64,000 nucleotides of DNA from Ettlia oleoabundans (Eukaryota; Chlorophyta; Chlorophyceae; Chlamydomonadales). Made by a program: the position numbers and the translations under genes. This document shows, piece after piece, positions 1 through 11,854 of this stretch. The stretch's first letter is position 1; each line of letters begins with the position of its first letter. The stretch covers positions 43,741 through 107,740 of the forward strand of contig JAAMXP010001457.1 of the NCBI GenBank assembly GCA_019693395.1, written 5' to 3'. The notes below the pieces were generated by a model, which was not told the DNA's origin, searched no databases, and worked only from the letters and a program-made list of their open reading frames with translations.

Positions 1-82
1 CCACCTCACTGCCAACGTTTGGTGGCATCCTTAGGTGACCTGCTGGTACCGCCCGCTCGCCCAATTCGCCTTTGTACCGCAG

Positions 83-517
83 GTTGTGTGCTATATCTAC
101 TTCACGCGCATCATTGTGTACCTGCTGGAGTCCACGCTGCCCTACCAGTACATCTGGATGGCGGCGGCAGCATCAGAGCTGGCCACCCTGGCCTTCTACA
201 TCGCCTCAGGCATTGCTTTCAGGTGGGCAAAACCTTGGATGCTTTGTTACGCGGCGCGGCAAATGGGCGCAATGCTGCCTGCCTCCTTTAAGCACTTCAG
301 CTGCATTGCTCATTCTCCTCTTTCTTTTATATCCCCAGCCCTCTCTTGCGCACCGCGGCCCTCACCACACACGCCTGACACATGGTGCTGCTCGCTTCTT
401 CTGTTCCCCCCCGCCGTGTTTTGCAGGCCTATGCCGGCCGGCGCCAACCCTTACTTCCAGCTCACAGAAGAGGAGGCAATCGAGCTGACCAAGGCGGAGA
501 ACGAGGAGAACCCATGA
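83..517 (+). CDS. GPR107-like (lung seven-transmembrane) protein, 3' end
   Basis: This is the C-terminal end of a lung-7-TM (GOST) family protein, Golgi/endomembrane seven-helix proteins that include animal GPR107/GPR108 and plant CAND7. Two exons are visible: 83-222 and 427-517, stop at 515-517. The first contains the family signature CYIYFTRIIVYLLESTLPYQ followed by a helix ending SLxAFYI-like (ELATLAFYIASGIAF). The junction AG|G restores arginine in FRPMPAGANPYFQL, the usual start of the cytoplasmic tail. The tail is short and acidic (LTEEEAIELTKAENEEN). The acceptor at 81-82 (polypyrimidine then gcag) was preferred over one at 33-34, which gives a less family-like sequence. The 5' part lies outside the window. 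The family call is firm; the ligand or cargo cannot be told from this fragment. Confidence 0.82.
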   Translation, partial: VVCYIYFTRIIVYLLESTLPYQYIWMAAAASELATLAFYIASGIAFRWAKPWMLCYAARQMGAMLPASFKHFSCIAHSPLSFISPALSCAPRPSPHTPDTWCCSLLLFPPAVFCRPMPAGANPYFQLTEEEAIELTKAENEENP

Positions 518-910
518 AGTTGATGCCGACAGCTGGGGAGCAAAGGGCGCCTGTAGCTGTGGTATTGAAAGCGTTTTTGGGGGCGTCGTTGGCTCGCTTG
601 TTGGCCTCGAAATTCAAAGCCGGATGCTGTTCAAGTTGTAAGCCTGATGCGCCCATATTCATGCTCGTTCTCCTCCCAAATGCTATGTTCTTCCTGTTCC
701 GTTTCCCTCTAAAGAACGCAGCCACACTGCAGCATGGGGCATCTATGATGGGGCATGCGCCCCAGGTTGGCCTGGCTGCCTGTGTGACATAGCAAGTCAG
801 CGCTGACCTAGCTTCCGGTGCATGCCTCACAATGGGCATGTCACACCACCGTTGCTCTCTGTTATAATGACAACACGCTGTAATAATCCGGAAACCAATA
901 TTTGTCAGTA
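518..910. other. Convergent 3' intergenic region
   Basis: This 393-bp stretch lies between two convergent genes and probably holds both 3' UTRs. TGTAA motifs on the plus strand at 637-641 and 879-883 could be poly(A) signals for the GPR107-like gene. An open frame on the minus strand through this region has no recognisable domain and looks like chance. Confidence 0.5.
637..641 (+). terminator. Putative UGUAA poly(A) signal
   Basis: TGTAA lies 120 bp after the stop of the GPR107-like gene. UGUAA is the usual chlorophyte polyadenylation signal. Position is plausible but the motif is short. Confidence 0.35.
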
Positions 911-3574
911 TCACCAGAGCACTGCCTGCTGCCCAACGCGCTGCGGGCCGAGGCGGTGCAGCCGAATGTCGTGTGCTGTGGTGCCTTGCAGCGCCAGGTC
1001 TGCAAGTATGCTGCCAATGACAGAGGCAAACTTGAAACCATGGCCGCTGCAGGCCGAGGCTAGGACTACCTGTGGGTTGACGAGAGGGTCGTAGGCTGGG
1101 TGGGCGGGTAGCTGGCTGTGTGTGATGGGTGGGTGCACGTGCGGAATGAACGCTCCAACAATGTTACTGTGAGTGCACCACAATGCTCTGTATGACTCTT
1201 GGGCCGTCTCTATGCAAGTTGCCAGCTGCACTTTGCGATGCAGCAACAAAGGGACAGCGGGAACTAGTACCAACCTGTGGATGGCAGGGGTGCAGGTCTA
1301 GGATGAAGTTTAGGTCGGGCGTGTTGGTGAAAGTGCAGGCCGCCGCTCGGGTGAGCCGCCCGTTGGCCCCTGCAGAGCGCAACAGGCACACAGATTGGGG
1401 TGGTCAGTGCCCTGCAAGTTGACAGCTGGCTCAAGCTTAGTAAAATCTTCCTTGAATGCAGTCCTGGCGCAGCCGACCTTTGGGCTGAGACTACAACCTA
1501 ACCTAGACTGCCTTCTGGCTCTGTGGAACTTAAACGTAAGGAGAGTGAGTGGTACCACCTGGGAAGTAGCGTCGCACGCAGTGTCGAAGTGCCTCCTCGT
1601 CTGCCGGGCTCACGCTGCGCTCCACGCTGTCCGCTGTGGTCTCCTGCCGCCTGCGACGCAGTAGCCACGGGTAACTACGGCTTTGCAAACTCCTGCAGCA
1701 ACATGGCTGCCACACCGTGCTGCGGGCTTGGTGCAGGTGCAAGTCAGCGACTGCACTGGCACGCTAGTGGCGCTTTGCAGGCGAAGTGACAGGCAGCAAG
1801 GGTGCGAGGGTGAGGCGGCCAGGCGCACAAGTGGTGGTACTTGCCGATCTTGAACCCGTGGCCGTCTGCTGGGAACCCGTAGTAGTAGCCGCTGTCATCT
1901 TGGATCAGGAACACCGGGCACGCCTGCACCATGCAGGCCTCCATTTTTTTTTGGTAGTGGGCATGCTACTCAAGGGTGATGTATTACCAAGCCTCTACCA
2001 GGCTTGCAAAGTATAGTGCACTGGGATTTTAAGAAAAAATAAGCAAGGGAATTGCAGGGGGAACTGGGGCAGCAGAGGGACAAGCTGTTGCAGCCATGCT
2101 TGCCTGGGGCGTGAAGTGCGGGCGCTGCTCAGGCTCAACGGCAAACCACCCCACCACCTGCCGCTCGACAGTCAGGAGGGGCTGCAGTGCACACCAGCAA
2201 CACAATGTCCTGAACGCTGGAGCAAACAGCACATACTCTCAAGTTGAGACTATCTTGGATGGCAAGAGCAGGACTGCTTAGCACCCACACATTCTCACTC
2301 TCTCCCATCTGCAATACACCCAGCCACCATCGCGCAATGCAGTTACCTTCCAGCTGCACTGACCTGAAGCTCCGGCACCAACTGTGGCATCCAGCCACCT
2401 GCCGCCAGTACCAGCCGCCTGGCCAGGAAGCTGCCTCTGCTGGTTTGCACCTGCACCAGGCCCAGGCCCGCATTGCTGCCGCCAGTGCCCCTGCCGCTGC
2501 CCCTGCCATCCCTGATATCAACATTATCACAGCCTGTGCTGCTGCTGCTGCTGTGTACACCACCGCGGCTGCTGGTGCCACCTGTCTCGCTCGTCGGCGG
2601 CAGCACCTGCCAGCTCAGCACCCTTGCTCCAAATACAAGCTTGGCACCCAGCTGTTGTGCCAGGCGCAGGTGCGCTTCTATGCAGCGCTCCGGCACCAGA
2701 AAGCCACCCTCAGGTTCGTACATTGCCTGAAAATGTGGTGGGAGGTGGTAGGCCGGGAAGCGGCGGGACACCTGGCTGCCGCGAAGCACCTCATGTTCTA
2801 AGCCGTGCTCTCGTGCTGCAATGCAGCAGACAGATGCAGGCGCGGCATCCTGGCAGGTCGCTCTGCTGACCAGAACTGCCGTAGAAGCATTCAGCACGAG
2901 TACTTAACCATCAACTGAGATAGGGGCAAAGGTGTGCAGCACGTGTGCGAAGCCACTGCAAGCAGCTCAAACGCATCGTTCCTGCCAGGCACACTGGCGC
3001 AGTCTCTGTAAAAGGCCCCCAACAAAAGAGAAATATCAGTACACCATCCCCGCCCACCCAACCCTGCCCAGCAAGTTGCTCACCAGAACTCACCGCCCCG
3101 TGGAAGCAGCTGAGTCCAGGGCCGCACTCTGCTTCTGGTGGTGCCGCGTTGATGCAGCCTGTCATTGTCAGCAGCTGCTCCCCGCTTTGTTGCTCTAGCT
3201 GCCGCCAGAGGCGGTAGCTCTCCCGCAGCAGCGGCACATAAGATGGGTGCTCAAAGTAGGACAAGCGGATGATGCGCGAGAGGCCATGTGAGGAGCCAAA
3301 GCTATGAGGAGCTGAGGGCTGTGCCTCAATGCCCAAGGCCTGCAGGCAATGAAGCCAGGGTTGCATGTGATGGTTGCAGGGAGCAGAGCAGCCCGCTGCT
3401 CACTGCCGCCGTCACCCCAGGGCGCCAGGCGTGTCCTTGTCTAATAGTGCTGTTCCGTTTTTGATTGCACACCCTCACCTGCATTCCTCTGCTGGCCAGG
3501 TGGTAGAGTGTCGAGCTGCCCATCGCTCCGCCGGCTCCAACCACGACGCAGTCGAACACGCGTTTGCCCGACAT
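911..3574 (-). CDS. Sarcosine oxidase / N-methyl-amino-acid oxidase (PIPOX-like)
   Basis: Flavoenzyme of the monomeric sarcosine oxidase family, oxidatively demethylating sarcosine, pipecolate or related amino acids with H2O2 release. Eight exons: 3574-3479, 3339-3084, 2815-2364, 2181-2104, 1923-1829, 1626-1559, 1369-1275, 1069-911; 432 residues, the family size. It has an N-terminal dinucleotide motif (VVVGAGGAMGSS, residues 10-21), then FGSSHGLSRIIRLSYFEHPS, AREHGLEHEVL and PERCIEAH. The C-terminal half has GYYYGFPADGHGFKIGKYHH, ACTFTNTPDLNFILDLHP and ACSGHGFKFASVIG. Cys360 in ACTFTNTPD aligns with the covalent-FAD cysteine. Intron 4 has a GC donor (CAG|GCAAGC at 2103). The GxGxxG loop has one extra residue, and the C-terminus (QAVLW) is not a PTS1 signal, so a peroxisomal location is not shown. 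The codon before the chosen ATG (3574) is an in-frame GTG. Substrate is not inferable. Confidence 0.9.
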
Positions 3575-3796
3575 CACGGAGAGCTCAACTGCTCAAAGCA
3601 ACGGGTTGATTCGTTCCGATCAACCACCAAGCGTCATCCTTCTTGCGGCGTCTGCACGCCCATGCCTACCGCCAGCTGGCACACCTCCGTACCGTCGAGT
3701 CCTGAAAGGCAAGACCACCTGGCGCCCTTGCATCTGGATTTCACTGATCTTTAACAATCAAGCAGTATAGTATGTGGTATTGCATGAACTGGGCAG

Positions 3797-6700
3797 TCAT
3801 AGCATCTTCTGTGAGGCCGCCACCACAGCCGTGATTGGACGTGCCGTGGTGTGGCCGCCGCCGCTCTCGGCAGTGAATGCCACAAACTTGCCCTCATTCA
3901 CCAACACCACAGCCTCCTGCCGCTGGCACCACTCCTCCACTCCTTCTGCTCCCAGCTGCCCGCTGTGAAGGCTGCCAGTGCTTGATACACGGCTGCCCCC
4001 TGTTGAGGCTCTGACACTTACGGGCTTCCTGATCGCAGCACGCCGCCGAGCCGCCGCTGCTGCTTCCTGCATCGCCTCCTCGCTGAAGCAAAGTACTTGC
4101 GAGTAATCCTCCCCTGGAACCATCGCCTGGGGTGCCCGCTGCAGCAAGCCCTGCATCCGATTGGTCAACAACAAACAGCCCACATTCACACATGCAAGGA
4201 ACAAACAGACGAGGCGGAGGCGTGATCTTCTACAGAACAACTGCGGGCGATGAAAACCCCTGCTCTGCGGGCGATGAACGCCCCCCCCCCCAAAAGCTGC
4301 TTTTACATGATTCTGCACCTTCCACACCAGCTGCTCATCCAGGTAGCATCCTAGCTCCTGCACCCCCCTGACGGGCGTCTTGGCATAGTTCCATATCCTG
4401 CACAAAGGGCCACAACCAACAGCTGTTGCATTATTTACCCGATAAGTGAGTGGTGGACAAGCATGCATATCGCTGTGCAGGCAGTAGAAAGCTTGCATGC
4501 TAGCAATTAGTGAAGAAATGGTGGGCAGTCGCACTGGCTGCGCCTTCCGCTGCATTGCATGTGATGTTTGTGAGCTGCGTACCTTATGGAGCCCAGCAGC
4601 ACCGGCGCATCCAGCACAAAGAGGACCGAGTTGCCTTCCTGCGGGTCCAGGGGCGCCAGCCAACTGTGCTGCGGCGCACCGCTGCACAGATGAGCACAGA
4701 CACGAGAATTTTCAAGTGAGCAGGGCTTGCAACTTGACGGACATGCACTTGGCACTTCTGATACATGTCTTGACGTAAGAGGCATGTATCGGCGATGAAG
4801 GGTGCTGAGTGATGTCTCATATAAGCATAGCCCTACACACCTGGTCACTCCATCTACCAGCTTGTCAGGGGTCCGCACGTCGGCAGCCATCCCTGGCAGC
4901 ATAGCCACGCTGGCTGGCACTGCATAGACAGCAATATGATGTGCCTGTTCAAAAATGGATTCCGCCCCTGTAATGAATATGTGAACCCGCTGGCAGAAGT
5001 GCGAGGCTTGCACACACGAAGCCAGCGATATAAAATGGGAGCAGGCCCACACTTCTTTCCAACACATTGTAGTGGCAGCCATTGTGGTGGTAGACCAATG
5101 CTGTCGACAAGTGCCGCTGGTAATTGGCTCACCCGCATGCACTTGGTCAGGCCTTATGGGTACGGTGCCCCGTACTGCGTCCCGTACCTCCACCCCACTC
5201 AACCCAATGTAATGTGGATCACCCCAGGTCGTGAGCAGCACCAGCCTCAGGCTGCAAAACAGAGCGATAGTGCCAGGTGGAGTTCTGGGTGGGAGAAACC
5301 TCCGAGAGGGAGTGCTCTTCAGCAGCGTTTAACACCTGGGTAAGCACTTGCTAGGCTAGGCCATGCACATGCACAAGTCTACAGTGCAAAGGTTTGCGAC
5401 GGTGCACTGTGCCCTGCCCCCACCCCCACCCCAGCCCAACCCCCCATACCACACACACACCGCCGCTACCACCACCATGTGCCGCTCGTTTTTGAGGCCA
5501 TGCATCTTGCAAAAACAGCTGGATAGAGTCTTGCCTGAAACCACAGGGCAGCGCTGTGCCAAAGTTCTCCCCAGGCTGCTGCACCAGCGAAGTTCCAGCT
5601 TTGGTTGCAGCCAAGGCTCGCTGCAGATACTCAAGCGCCGCCGCTGGGTCAGGCATGTTGCATGCCCATGCCACGCTGTCGCTCTGTATTACAAGCGGCG
5701 CCTGTTGCTGCTGTTGTGAGCGACGCTGAGGGCTGCTGGTCGCCCGCACGCCTGCTAACTGGCCTGCAGCTTGGCCCAGAGTGGAGTTCTGACTTGTGGC
5801 GCTGCGGCGGCCACCTTTGCCACCATTTGACGTCCAGCAAGTGCTCAGTGGGATGAACTGGCCAAAGTCAAGAGCGGCGGTGCCTGGAGCACGGCGCACC
5901 AGAGCGCCACCAGGCGGCGACACCTCCACCCCATCTGCAAGCGGGAGGAGGTTTGCGGACCCATGGTAAGTAGCCAGCTGGTGCTCGAGTGTGAGTCCAT
6001 AGTCTGCGGAACATATCAGCTAGAGCAATGCAGGCCAGTGCAGCATGCTTGCCTTCACATTATGCGGCAAGCATGCATACCGCCAGCCCTTAATGGGGCA
6101 GCCACGAGATCAGGCTTACCAGCCAGCACCACCATTCGCTTCACGCCACGTGCTGTGTCAGATGCGCTCTTGTTGTAGTTCCACACCCGAAGCCCGGACA
6201 CAGCGCTCCTGCTCTCTAGACTGATTGCTAGCAGGTTGTAGGGCCGAACAGCCTCTGGGAGGTCGCCCCGCTCTACGCTCTGGCGCTGCCGCTGGCAGGC
6301 TGACATCACAGCGCTGCTGAGCTGCCGCCTGACAGGTGCCAGCCACCTGCAGTGCATGATTGTGACAGGGCAATTGTGACAGGGCTTGAACGAAATGATA
6401 GGTGACGCAGCACCCGGCTACCTTGGACCCGCAGTCAAGCTCACATGTGCGTGTCAGCCATTGTGTTATTGGTGCCATCCACCAGCTTGTCTACTGTGCG
6501 CACATCGCCTGCGAGTGGGAGAGCGACACATCACAAAAATAAGTGCATAGACTCAACACGTTGTGTCAAGTCTATCTGAAGAAAAGCATGCAGCGTGTTG
6601 AGCAATTCCAGTTGAAAAAAGGCAGAGAAGGGGGCAAGCGAGAGCCCCTACTCTGCAGAGCCGCTCTATTAACTCAGTGTATTAGCAGCTGTGCTAGGCA

Positions 6701-9700
6701 TGCTGGGCCACCACGAAGTAACCTGCTGGAGGGGCAGCAGTATACTTTCAGGCAGCAAGTGGAGAGCCAAATGCCGCTTACCTGAGTGCCCAGGGAAGAC
6801 GTTGAGGTCTGGAGGGTCTGCTGACGCGCCGCTAGTCGAGATGGGCAGCGGTTGCCCATCAGCACCCAAAACCTGCAGGCCTGTTAGGCCCACAAAGTGG
6901 CTATCCCCCCAGGTATCCAGCAGCACAAGGGTAAGATCCTGACACTGCAGCAAGGTGCTAGCAGGGCTAGCAGCACTGCTGGCAGTAGCAACTCGGGAGC
7001 TGGGACCGGGCACTGCCGCCCGCCGGTCCTGCACCCCGGCTCGCAGCATCCCCGCTGCTCCGGCTAACGCCGCCTCGGGTGATGTGCTGAATGCCGCCGT
7101 CAGCGGGCGGCCTCCAGACACCACTTGGTGCCTGTTGGCGGGAGAAGGGCCCTGAGGCAGCAAGCAAAGCGTGGCGGTACGCTCCAGGTGACCCCGGGCC
7201 GACAGAGGCGACATGACGGCGCCTGTGACCAAGTCGAGCAACGGCACCTCTGCCCCGCCCTCTGAGCCGCTCACGCCGCCAAATGCGCTGACCCTGCCGC
7301 CCTCGGCGCCAGGTGATGCTGCCAGCTGGCGGAAGTACCGCGCATCGTACTGCTCAATTGCTGCCACAGCGGCCTGGTCGTCAGTGAACAGGATCATCTC
7401 AGCAAACTGGTAAGCTTCTGCGCAGCATGAAGCAGGCGGCACTCTGATTAATAGAAACAGGCTATGACGGGAACAAATAGCTGTCTTGAGGCAGGTATGA
7501 ATGTTTCTGGGCTGCAAGTGACATGAAGCCTAGCTGACGTCTCCCCGTCTGAAGTACAAGCTGCACATCTGCTTCTTACCTGACACGCTGCCAGCTGCCT
7601 GCCGCAGCTCTCCTTTAAAGATTGCGCCGCCATCCAGCACCAGCTCAACATGCCTGCAATATGATAGACACCCACATAGGGGGCAGACACACGTATTGGC
7701 TGATGCAAATGTACGAGGAGCAGCCCTTTCAACATGACAAACCAGCCCCTCAGCCCTCTCTGGCTGCCTGCCCGCTTGTCTTGGCATGTGCCAACCCTCA
7801 TACTGGTGTCAAGCTGGCAAGCGGACCTGGCGCCACGCAGCGAGTGTATGCGGCTCTTGTTGTAGTTCCACACCCGCACTGCACCTAATGCGGCAGCTGC
7901 ATCCAGCGTCACGCTGACGGTGTGCAATGTGCCTGCTGTGAATGGCGCCAGCCACACGTGTGCATCGTCACAAGTCATACAGACACCTGCGCATTGGACA
8001 AATAGGCAAAGACCAGCAAAATGTCAACTGATACAGGGGAAAATTGGACTTGAAAGCGGCGAATTGAGCCAGCTCCACTAACCAACTAGTGTGGCTGCGG
8101 AAGCATTCTACAGGACTTGAGACGCACGCATCGAAAGCTACCACCTGTCCCAAATTGAAGAACATTAGCAGCTTTTAGACATGCCATGTTTCACGCTTTA
8201 CAACGTACACGATCACTAACAGTGCCTTACCATCCAGCAGCTTGTCCGGGGTGCGTGGGTCATTATCATACTCGGGCAGGATGTTGATGCTGTGGGGGCT
8301 GGCGGTGACCTGGCGCGTGGGGTCCCTGCGGCCACGGCCACAGCGATAGGCAAGAATTGGGAGCAACTCAAGTTGCATGGGGTAATAGCCTCCTAGGTCC
8401 CTTGATAAGAGGAAGTGTGTGAATCCGTGTTAGTAAATCGAACGCTAAAAGCCAGTCTAGAGCAGCTTTCAGCAGCTCGCCCACCTGATGTTGATCAGCT
8501 GGCCAGCTGAATCAAACAGCTCAATTCCAGACAGCCCCACGTAGTGCTGGTCGCCCCAGGTGCTGCTAATCCGCAGCTCCAGCACCCTGCCTGCGGGGCA
8601 CCGCGGTATGACAAACGTGCTGCCACTGCCGCTGCGACGACTGCCTGCTGACGCCTGGCTCGCGGCGACATCTAGTGTGTCTGGTAGCAGCTGCCAGGCG
8701 CCGAGGGCCAAGACAGTTGGGGAGGCAGCTAAGCTAGGCGGGGACTCGTCCTCCTGCTCAAAAGCAGACAGGACATCACCTGTGGCAGCGGCGGCGGCGT
8801 TTATGCCGCTGCCTCCGCTGCCGCTCTTCCCAGGAACCGCAAGCGGCTGTCCTGCCTGCTGCCCTTGCTGCCCGGCGTGCCTCTCCAATGACAGCAGGCT
8901 GCGCTCTCGTTGCCGCTGCTGCACCAGGCTTTGAAGCTTGTGGCCAGAACTGCCAACACGCAGAAGTGGGGACGGAGAGGTCTGCCCAGTGCCCGCTTCG
9001 CCCAGTCCAGCAGCGGCAGGCAGTGCTGAACCCGCTGCTGAAGCATGCTTGTGCTCTGAGGAGGGCTGTGGGCTACTACCGGTGGTGCCTTGGACGTCAA
9101 ACACACATGCAGCAGCGGCGGCAGCGGCTGTGGCGGCGGTTTTGCCAGACAGGGAGCTGGTGCGCCCCATTCTGAGTGCAGCAAGCTTGCCGATCAGGCC
9201 TTTGCTGGGCGGTTGGTCAGAACCCTGCTCTAGCATCTGCTGTATGTCTCCATCCAAGGTTGCTGGAGTTGCTACAGTTACGGCACCTGCAGCGATATCT
9301 GGCTGGAGAGCCGTCCCTAGCTTGCCGGCATCTGTGGCTGATGAAAGTGGCCTATTTGCGCCATTTGCAGCCTGGGGCTGTGCAAGCCCTGCTGGCGCAA
9401 CCCCGCTGGCATCATGGCGGCTAATAAGCTCTAGCTGACCAATATGCCCCGAGGCCTGTCCCTCTGGTAGGCTGTCCCCTTGACTGGACTCGCCTGCAGC
9501 TGCCGTCCCAGCGGGTGCACCACCACCACCACTTGCTGACACATCTAGTTTGCTGAGGACCTCAAGCAGCACCCGCCGCTTCTGGCGGTCAAGGCGCCCC
9601 AGCCGGCTGCTAAGCTCCTGCAGCACCAGCTGATCAGGAATTTCCAGCTCCCTGTCAGCTGAGCCGACACACGGGACTTTGGCAACAGCCATGGGCAAGC

Positions 9701-10459
9701 CGCTTCCCTCGCCAGGGTCTGTCCCCTGAACTGCTGCACCCAGCTGCAGCTCAATCATGCTCTCACGCAGCACTGCCAGCTCCTCGGTATTTATCCTCCG
9801 CTTCTGCTGCCGTGGAGGCACTGCGAGGGGCGCCCCCTGGCACTTGAAGGCTTCCTCTGCAACCTGGGATGCAGCCTCGGCCATGGTCCCTCCGTTGTCG
9901 CCGCTCAAGCTCTCAGCTGTAAAGTTTTGCGAGTAACCGCTGCTATGCACGCAACCCTCTGCTTTTGAAAGTGCCAAGGCTCCACTAATCTGCCCATGTT
10001 GGCTGCCGCTGCCACTGGATGATGGCCGACTGGCCTCGGCGCTTCCTCTGCTCTCGCTGCCATACCGACTGCTGTGTTGGGTGGTAGCAGCCAGCGCCAT
10101 AAGGGAGAAGTCCTCAGATGGTAGGTGAGTCGTCAAAAGACTGGAGCCCCGTGGCGGTGATGCACTCTGTTCTGCAACCTGCGCAGGCAATGCTGCAGCA
10201 TGCTGCGAACTGGCAGAGAGCTGCCCAGCCCGCCCGTTGGAGCTGTCCTGCTGGTGCTGCTGTGCATGGGTAAAGGAGGGTGCTGTGCTCCCAACCAGCA
10301 CAGTATCCTCATCGTCCTGGCCTTGCAACCAAGCGGCAGTGCTGGATGCCTCGGCTGATGCAAGCGGAAGTGCCTCCGGGGAAACGGAAGGCACAGGTTG
10401 TGGTGAGAGCAAGGCACCGCCAGTCTGTGATGAACAGACAGGTGAAGGCGGCTGCACTG

Positions 10460-10493
<34 letters not shown>

Positions 10494-10865
10494 AGGCATG
10501 ACCGCTGCGGCACGCGCAATGGCGGTTTGGTGCATCTGCTTGAGTCGGGAGGGTGCTGATACAGAGGAACCCTCATGCTGCTGCTGCTGCTGAGACCAGC
10601 CGCGGCGGGGCGCCCCTTGCGTGTCTCTCTGCAGCGTTGTGCGAGGACCTCGAGGAGAGGCTACCGCGCGACCCAGCCGCGGCAGCACCACCTTGCCCGG
10701 GCTGCAGTGCTGCTGCTGCTGCTGGTGCGCCTTGGGAGCAAGATGGCCAGGTCCCGCAGGTTGCGCCTGCGGTGCCGCCGCTGGTGGATCGCCTCCTGCC
10801 CGCCGCTCCAAGGCAGCCTTGGGCGGCGGCGGCGCGCCCCAAGCCCGCCGTCCCAGTCGCTGCAT
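3797..10865 (-). CDS. KATNIP: KATNIP homologue (katanin-interacting protein, DUF4457 repeats)
   Basis: KATNIP (KIAA0556) is a basal-body/ciliary microtubule protein that binds katanin. Thirteen exons: 10865-8485, 8325-8231, 7986-7827, 7653-7580, 7417-6782, 6508-6445, 6346-6120, 5934-5535, 5251-5133, 4919-4841, 4681-4583, 4397-4319, 4150-3797; 1588 residues. The first ~760 residues are disordered, rich in Q, S and A, with a 10-glutamine run coded near 10460-10490. Three DUF4457-type units follow, each built on TWGDxHYVGLxGxE (starting near residues 770, 1070 and 1354), then DPRTPDKLLDG or a variant, then WLAPF-like and RVWNYNKS/IWNYAKT elements. Exon phases match at all 12 junctions. Intron 8 has a GC donor (CAG|GCAAGA at 5534). 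Intron 12 holds an 11-C run. It is divergent from VPS60 across 989 bp. Its presence suggests the alga builds cilia at some stage, or retains the gene for microtubule work. Confidence 0.9.
4281..4291. repeat. Poly-C tract
   Basis: Eleven consecutive C residues in the last intron of the KATNIP gene, next to a repeated GGGCGATGAA element (4227 region and 4270). A likely slippage site. Confidence 0.7.
10460..10490. repeat. CTG/CAG trinucleotide run
   Basis: About ten consecutive CTG triplets on the plus strand, read as CAG on the minus strand and coding a polyglutamine run in the disordered N-terminus of KATNIP. Shorter runs of the same triplet occur at about 10576 and 10710. Confidence 0.85.
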
Positions 10866-11854
10866 TGAGAGTCGTCCGACTGACGAAAGGAGGGCTGCAG
10901 GGCGGCAGAAGCCAGCGCCGGCCGTTTCGTTGGCCGGCTGGTTCGGCGAAAGGCAGATAATCTACCCAATTGACACCATACCACTGAAAGAAACTTGAAT
11001 TGCTCCAATACAGAAACGAGGCAAGCAGGGAAGCCCCTGAAAGGATGCTGACCTGGTGCCAGCACCGCCTATTGAGCAGTTACCCTGTTTCCTTGTTTGT
11101 GACCTACATGGTTTTTTGAGTCAGAGGATATCGCAAAACCTTTACTATAGCTTATATAGCTAGAAGAGGTCGAATCAGAGTCAGTTAAACTCAATCCTGA
11201 AACTGTGACTGATTGAAGAACCTGACCAAAAACCATGAGTAATGTTTATGTTTTTTGGTCAGCTGTTGATCAGGCTGCCAGGGCAACACTGCAGTACTTG
11301 CCACTTTGAAGCGCGGCGGCGCTTACATGGGTAAAACCACAGCGCAGCTGTACCACACTTGCTGCGACAGTGGCAGTTGACTTGAAGGCAGCACCTGTGT
11401 GCCGATTGCGGTGTGGTGGTGGTGCAATAGCCAGCTGCACAAACTGCCACCCGTTCTGTGTACTTTTTCTTATGTGTCGCATTTAAGTGATATCTATGAG
11501 TAAGTTTTGCAGGCACAGTTTGCCTGCAATACTCATGTGTGGTAGCCTGCTGGCACGGTTCATCTGCGCCCAGCCGTCCGCACGAATTCGTTCTGCAGGC
11601 CGAGGCAGGGATGCGTTGCCATATACATGCATGCAAGTTCCCTGAACCAGGTCGGGGTAGCCTGCATGGTAAATTGTATTGATGATGGATTGAATTGACT
11701 GTGGATGCACCGTTGGGCTGATTGGGAACCAGGCCATGTACTGTGGGAGGTGCTGCTGTACCTGTCGGCGATCGTTCCACCCCGTGTAAGCACCTGTTTG
11801 CGATACCTCAGGAAGTCAATAACTTGTTGAATCTATATCTGGGAGGTTCACACC
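10866..11854. other. Divergent intergenic region, KATNIP / VPS60
   Basis: A 989-bp spacer between head-to-head genes, so both promoters and 5' leaders lie here. The segment 11085-11265 is markedly AT-richer than its surroundings and contains an inverted repeat. A minus-strand open frame at about 11260-11780 has no recognisable domain and was not called. No convincing TATA box was assigned. Confidence 0.5.
11222..11262. repeat. Imperfect inverted repeat
   Basis: CTGACCAAAAAC (11222-11233) and GTTTTTTGGTCAG (11250-11262) are reverse complements apart from one extra T, separated by 16 bases. It could be a small hairpin or the remnant of a short foldback element. Confidence 0.6.

Noticed and set aside
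462..914. Long minus-strand open frame between the GPR107-like gene and the sarcosine oxidase
   Set aside because: No domain, no splice link to the oxidase, and it spans the expected 3' UTRs.
8326..8400. Longer KATNIP exon 2 starting at an AG near 8390
   Set aside because: Phase does not match exon 1. The acceptor at 8326 (CGCAG then GGACCCC) joins in frame and gives a direct family match.
8938..9438. Plus-strand open frames opposite KATNIP exon 1
   Set aside because: They are GC-driven shadows of the large coding exon and show only repeats of its low complexity.
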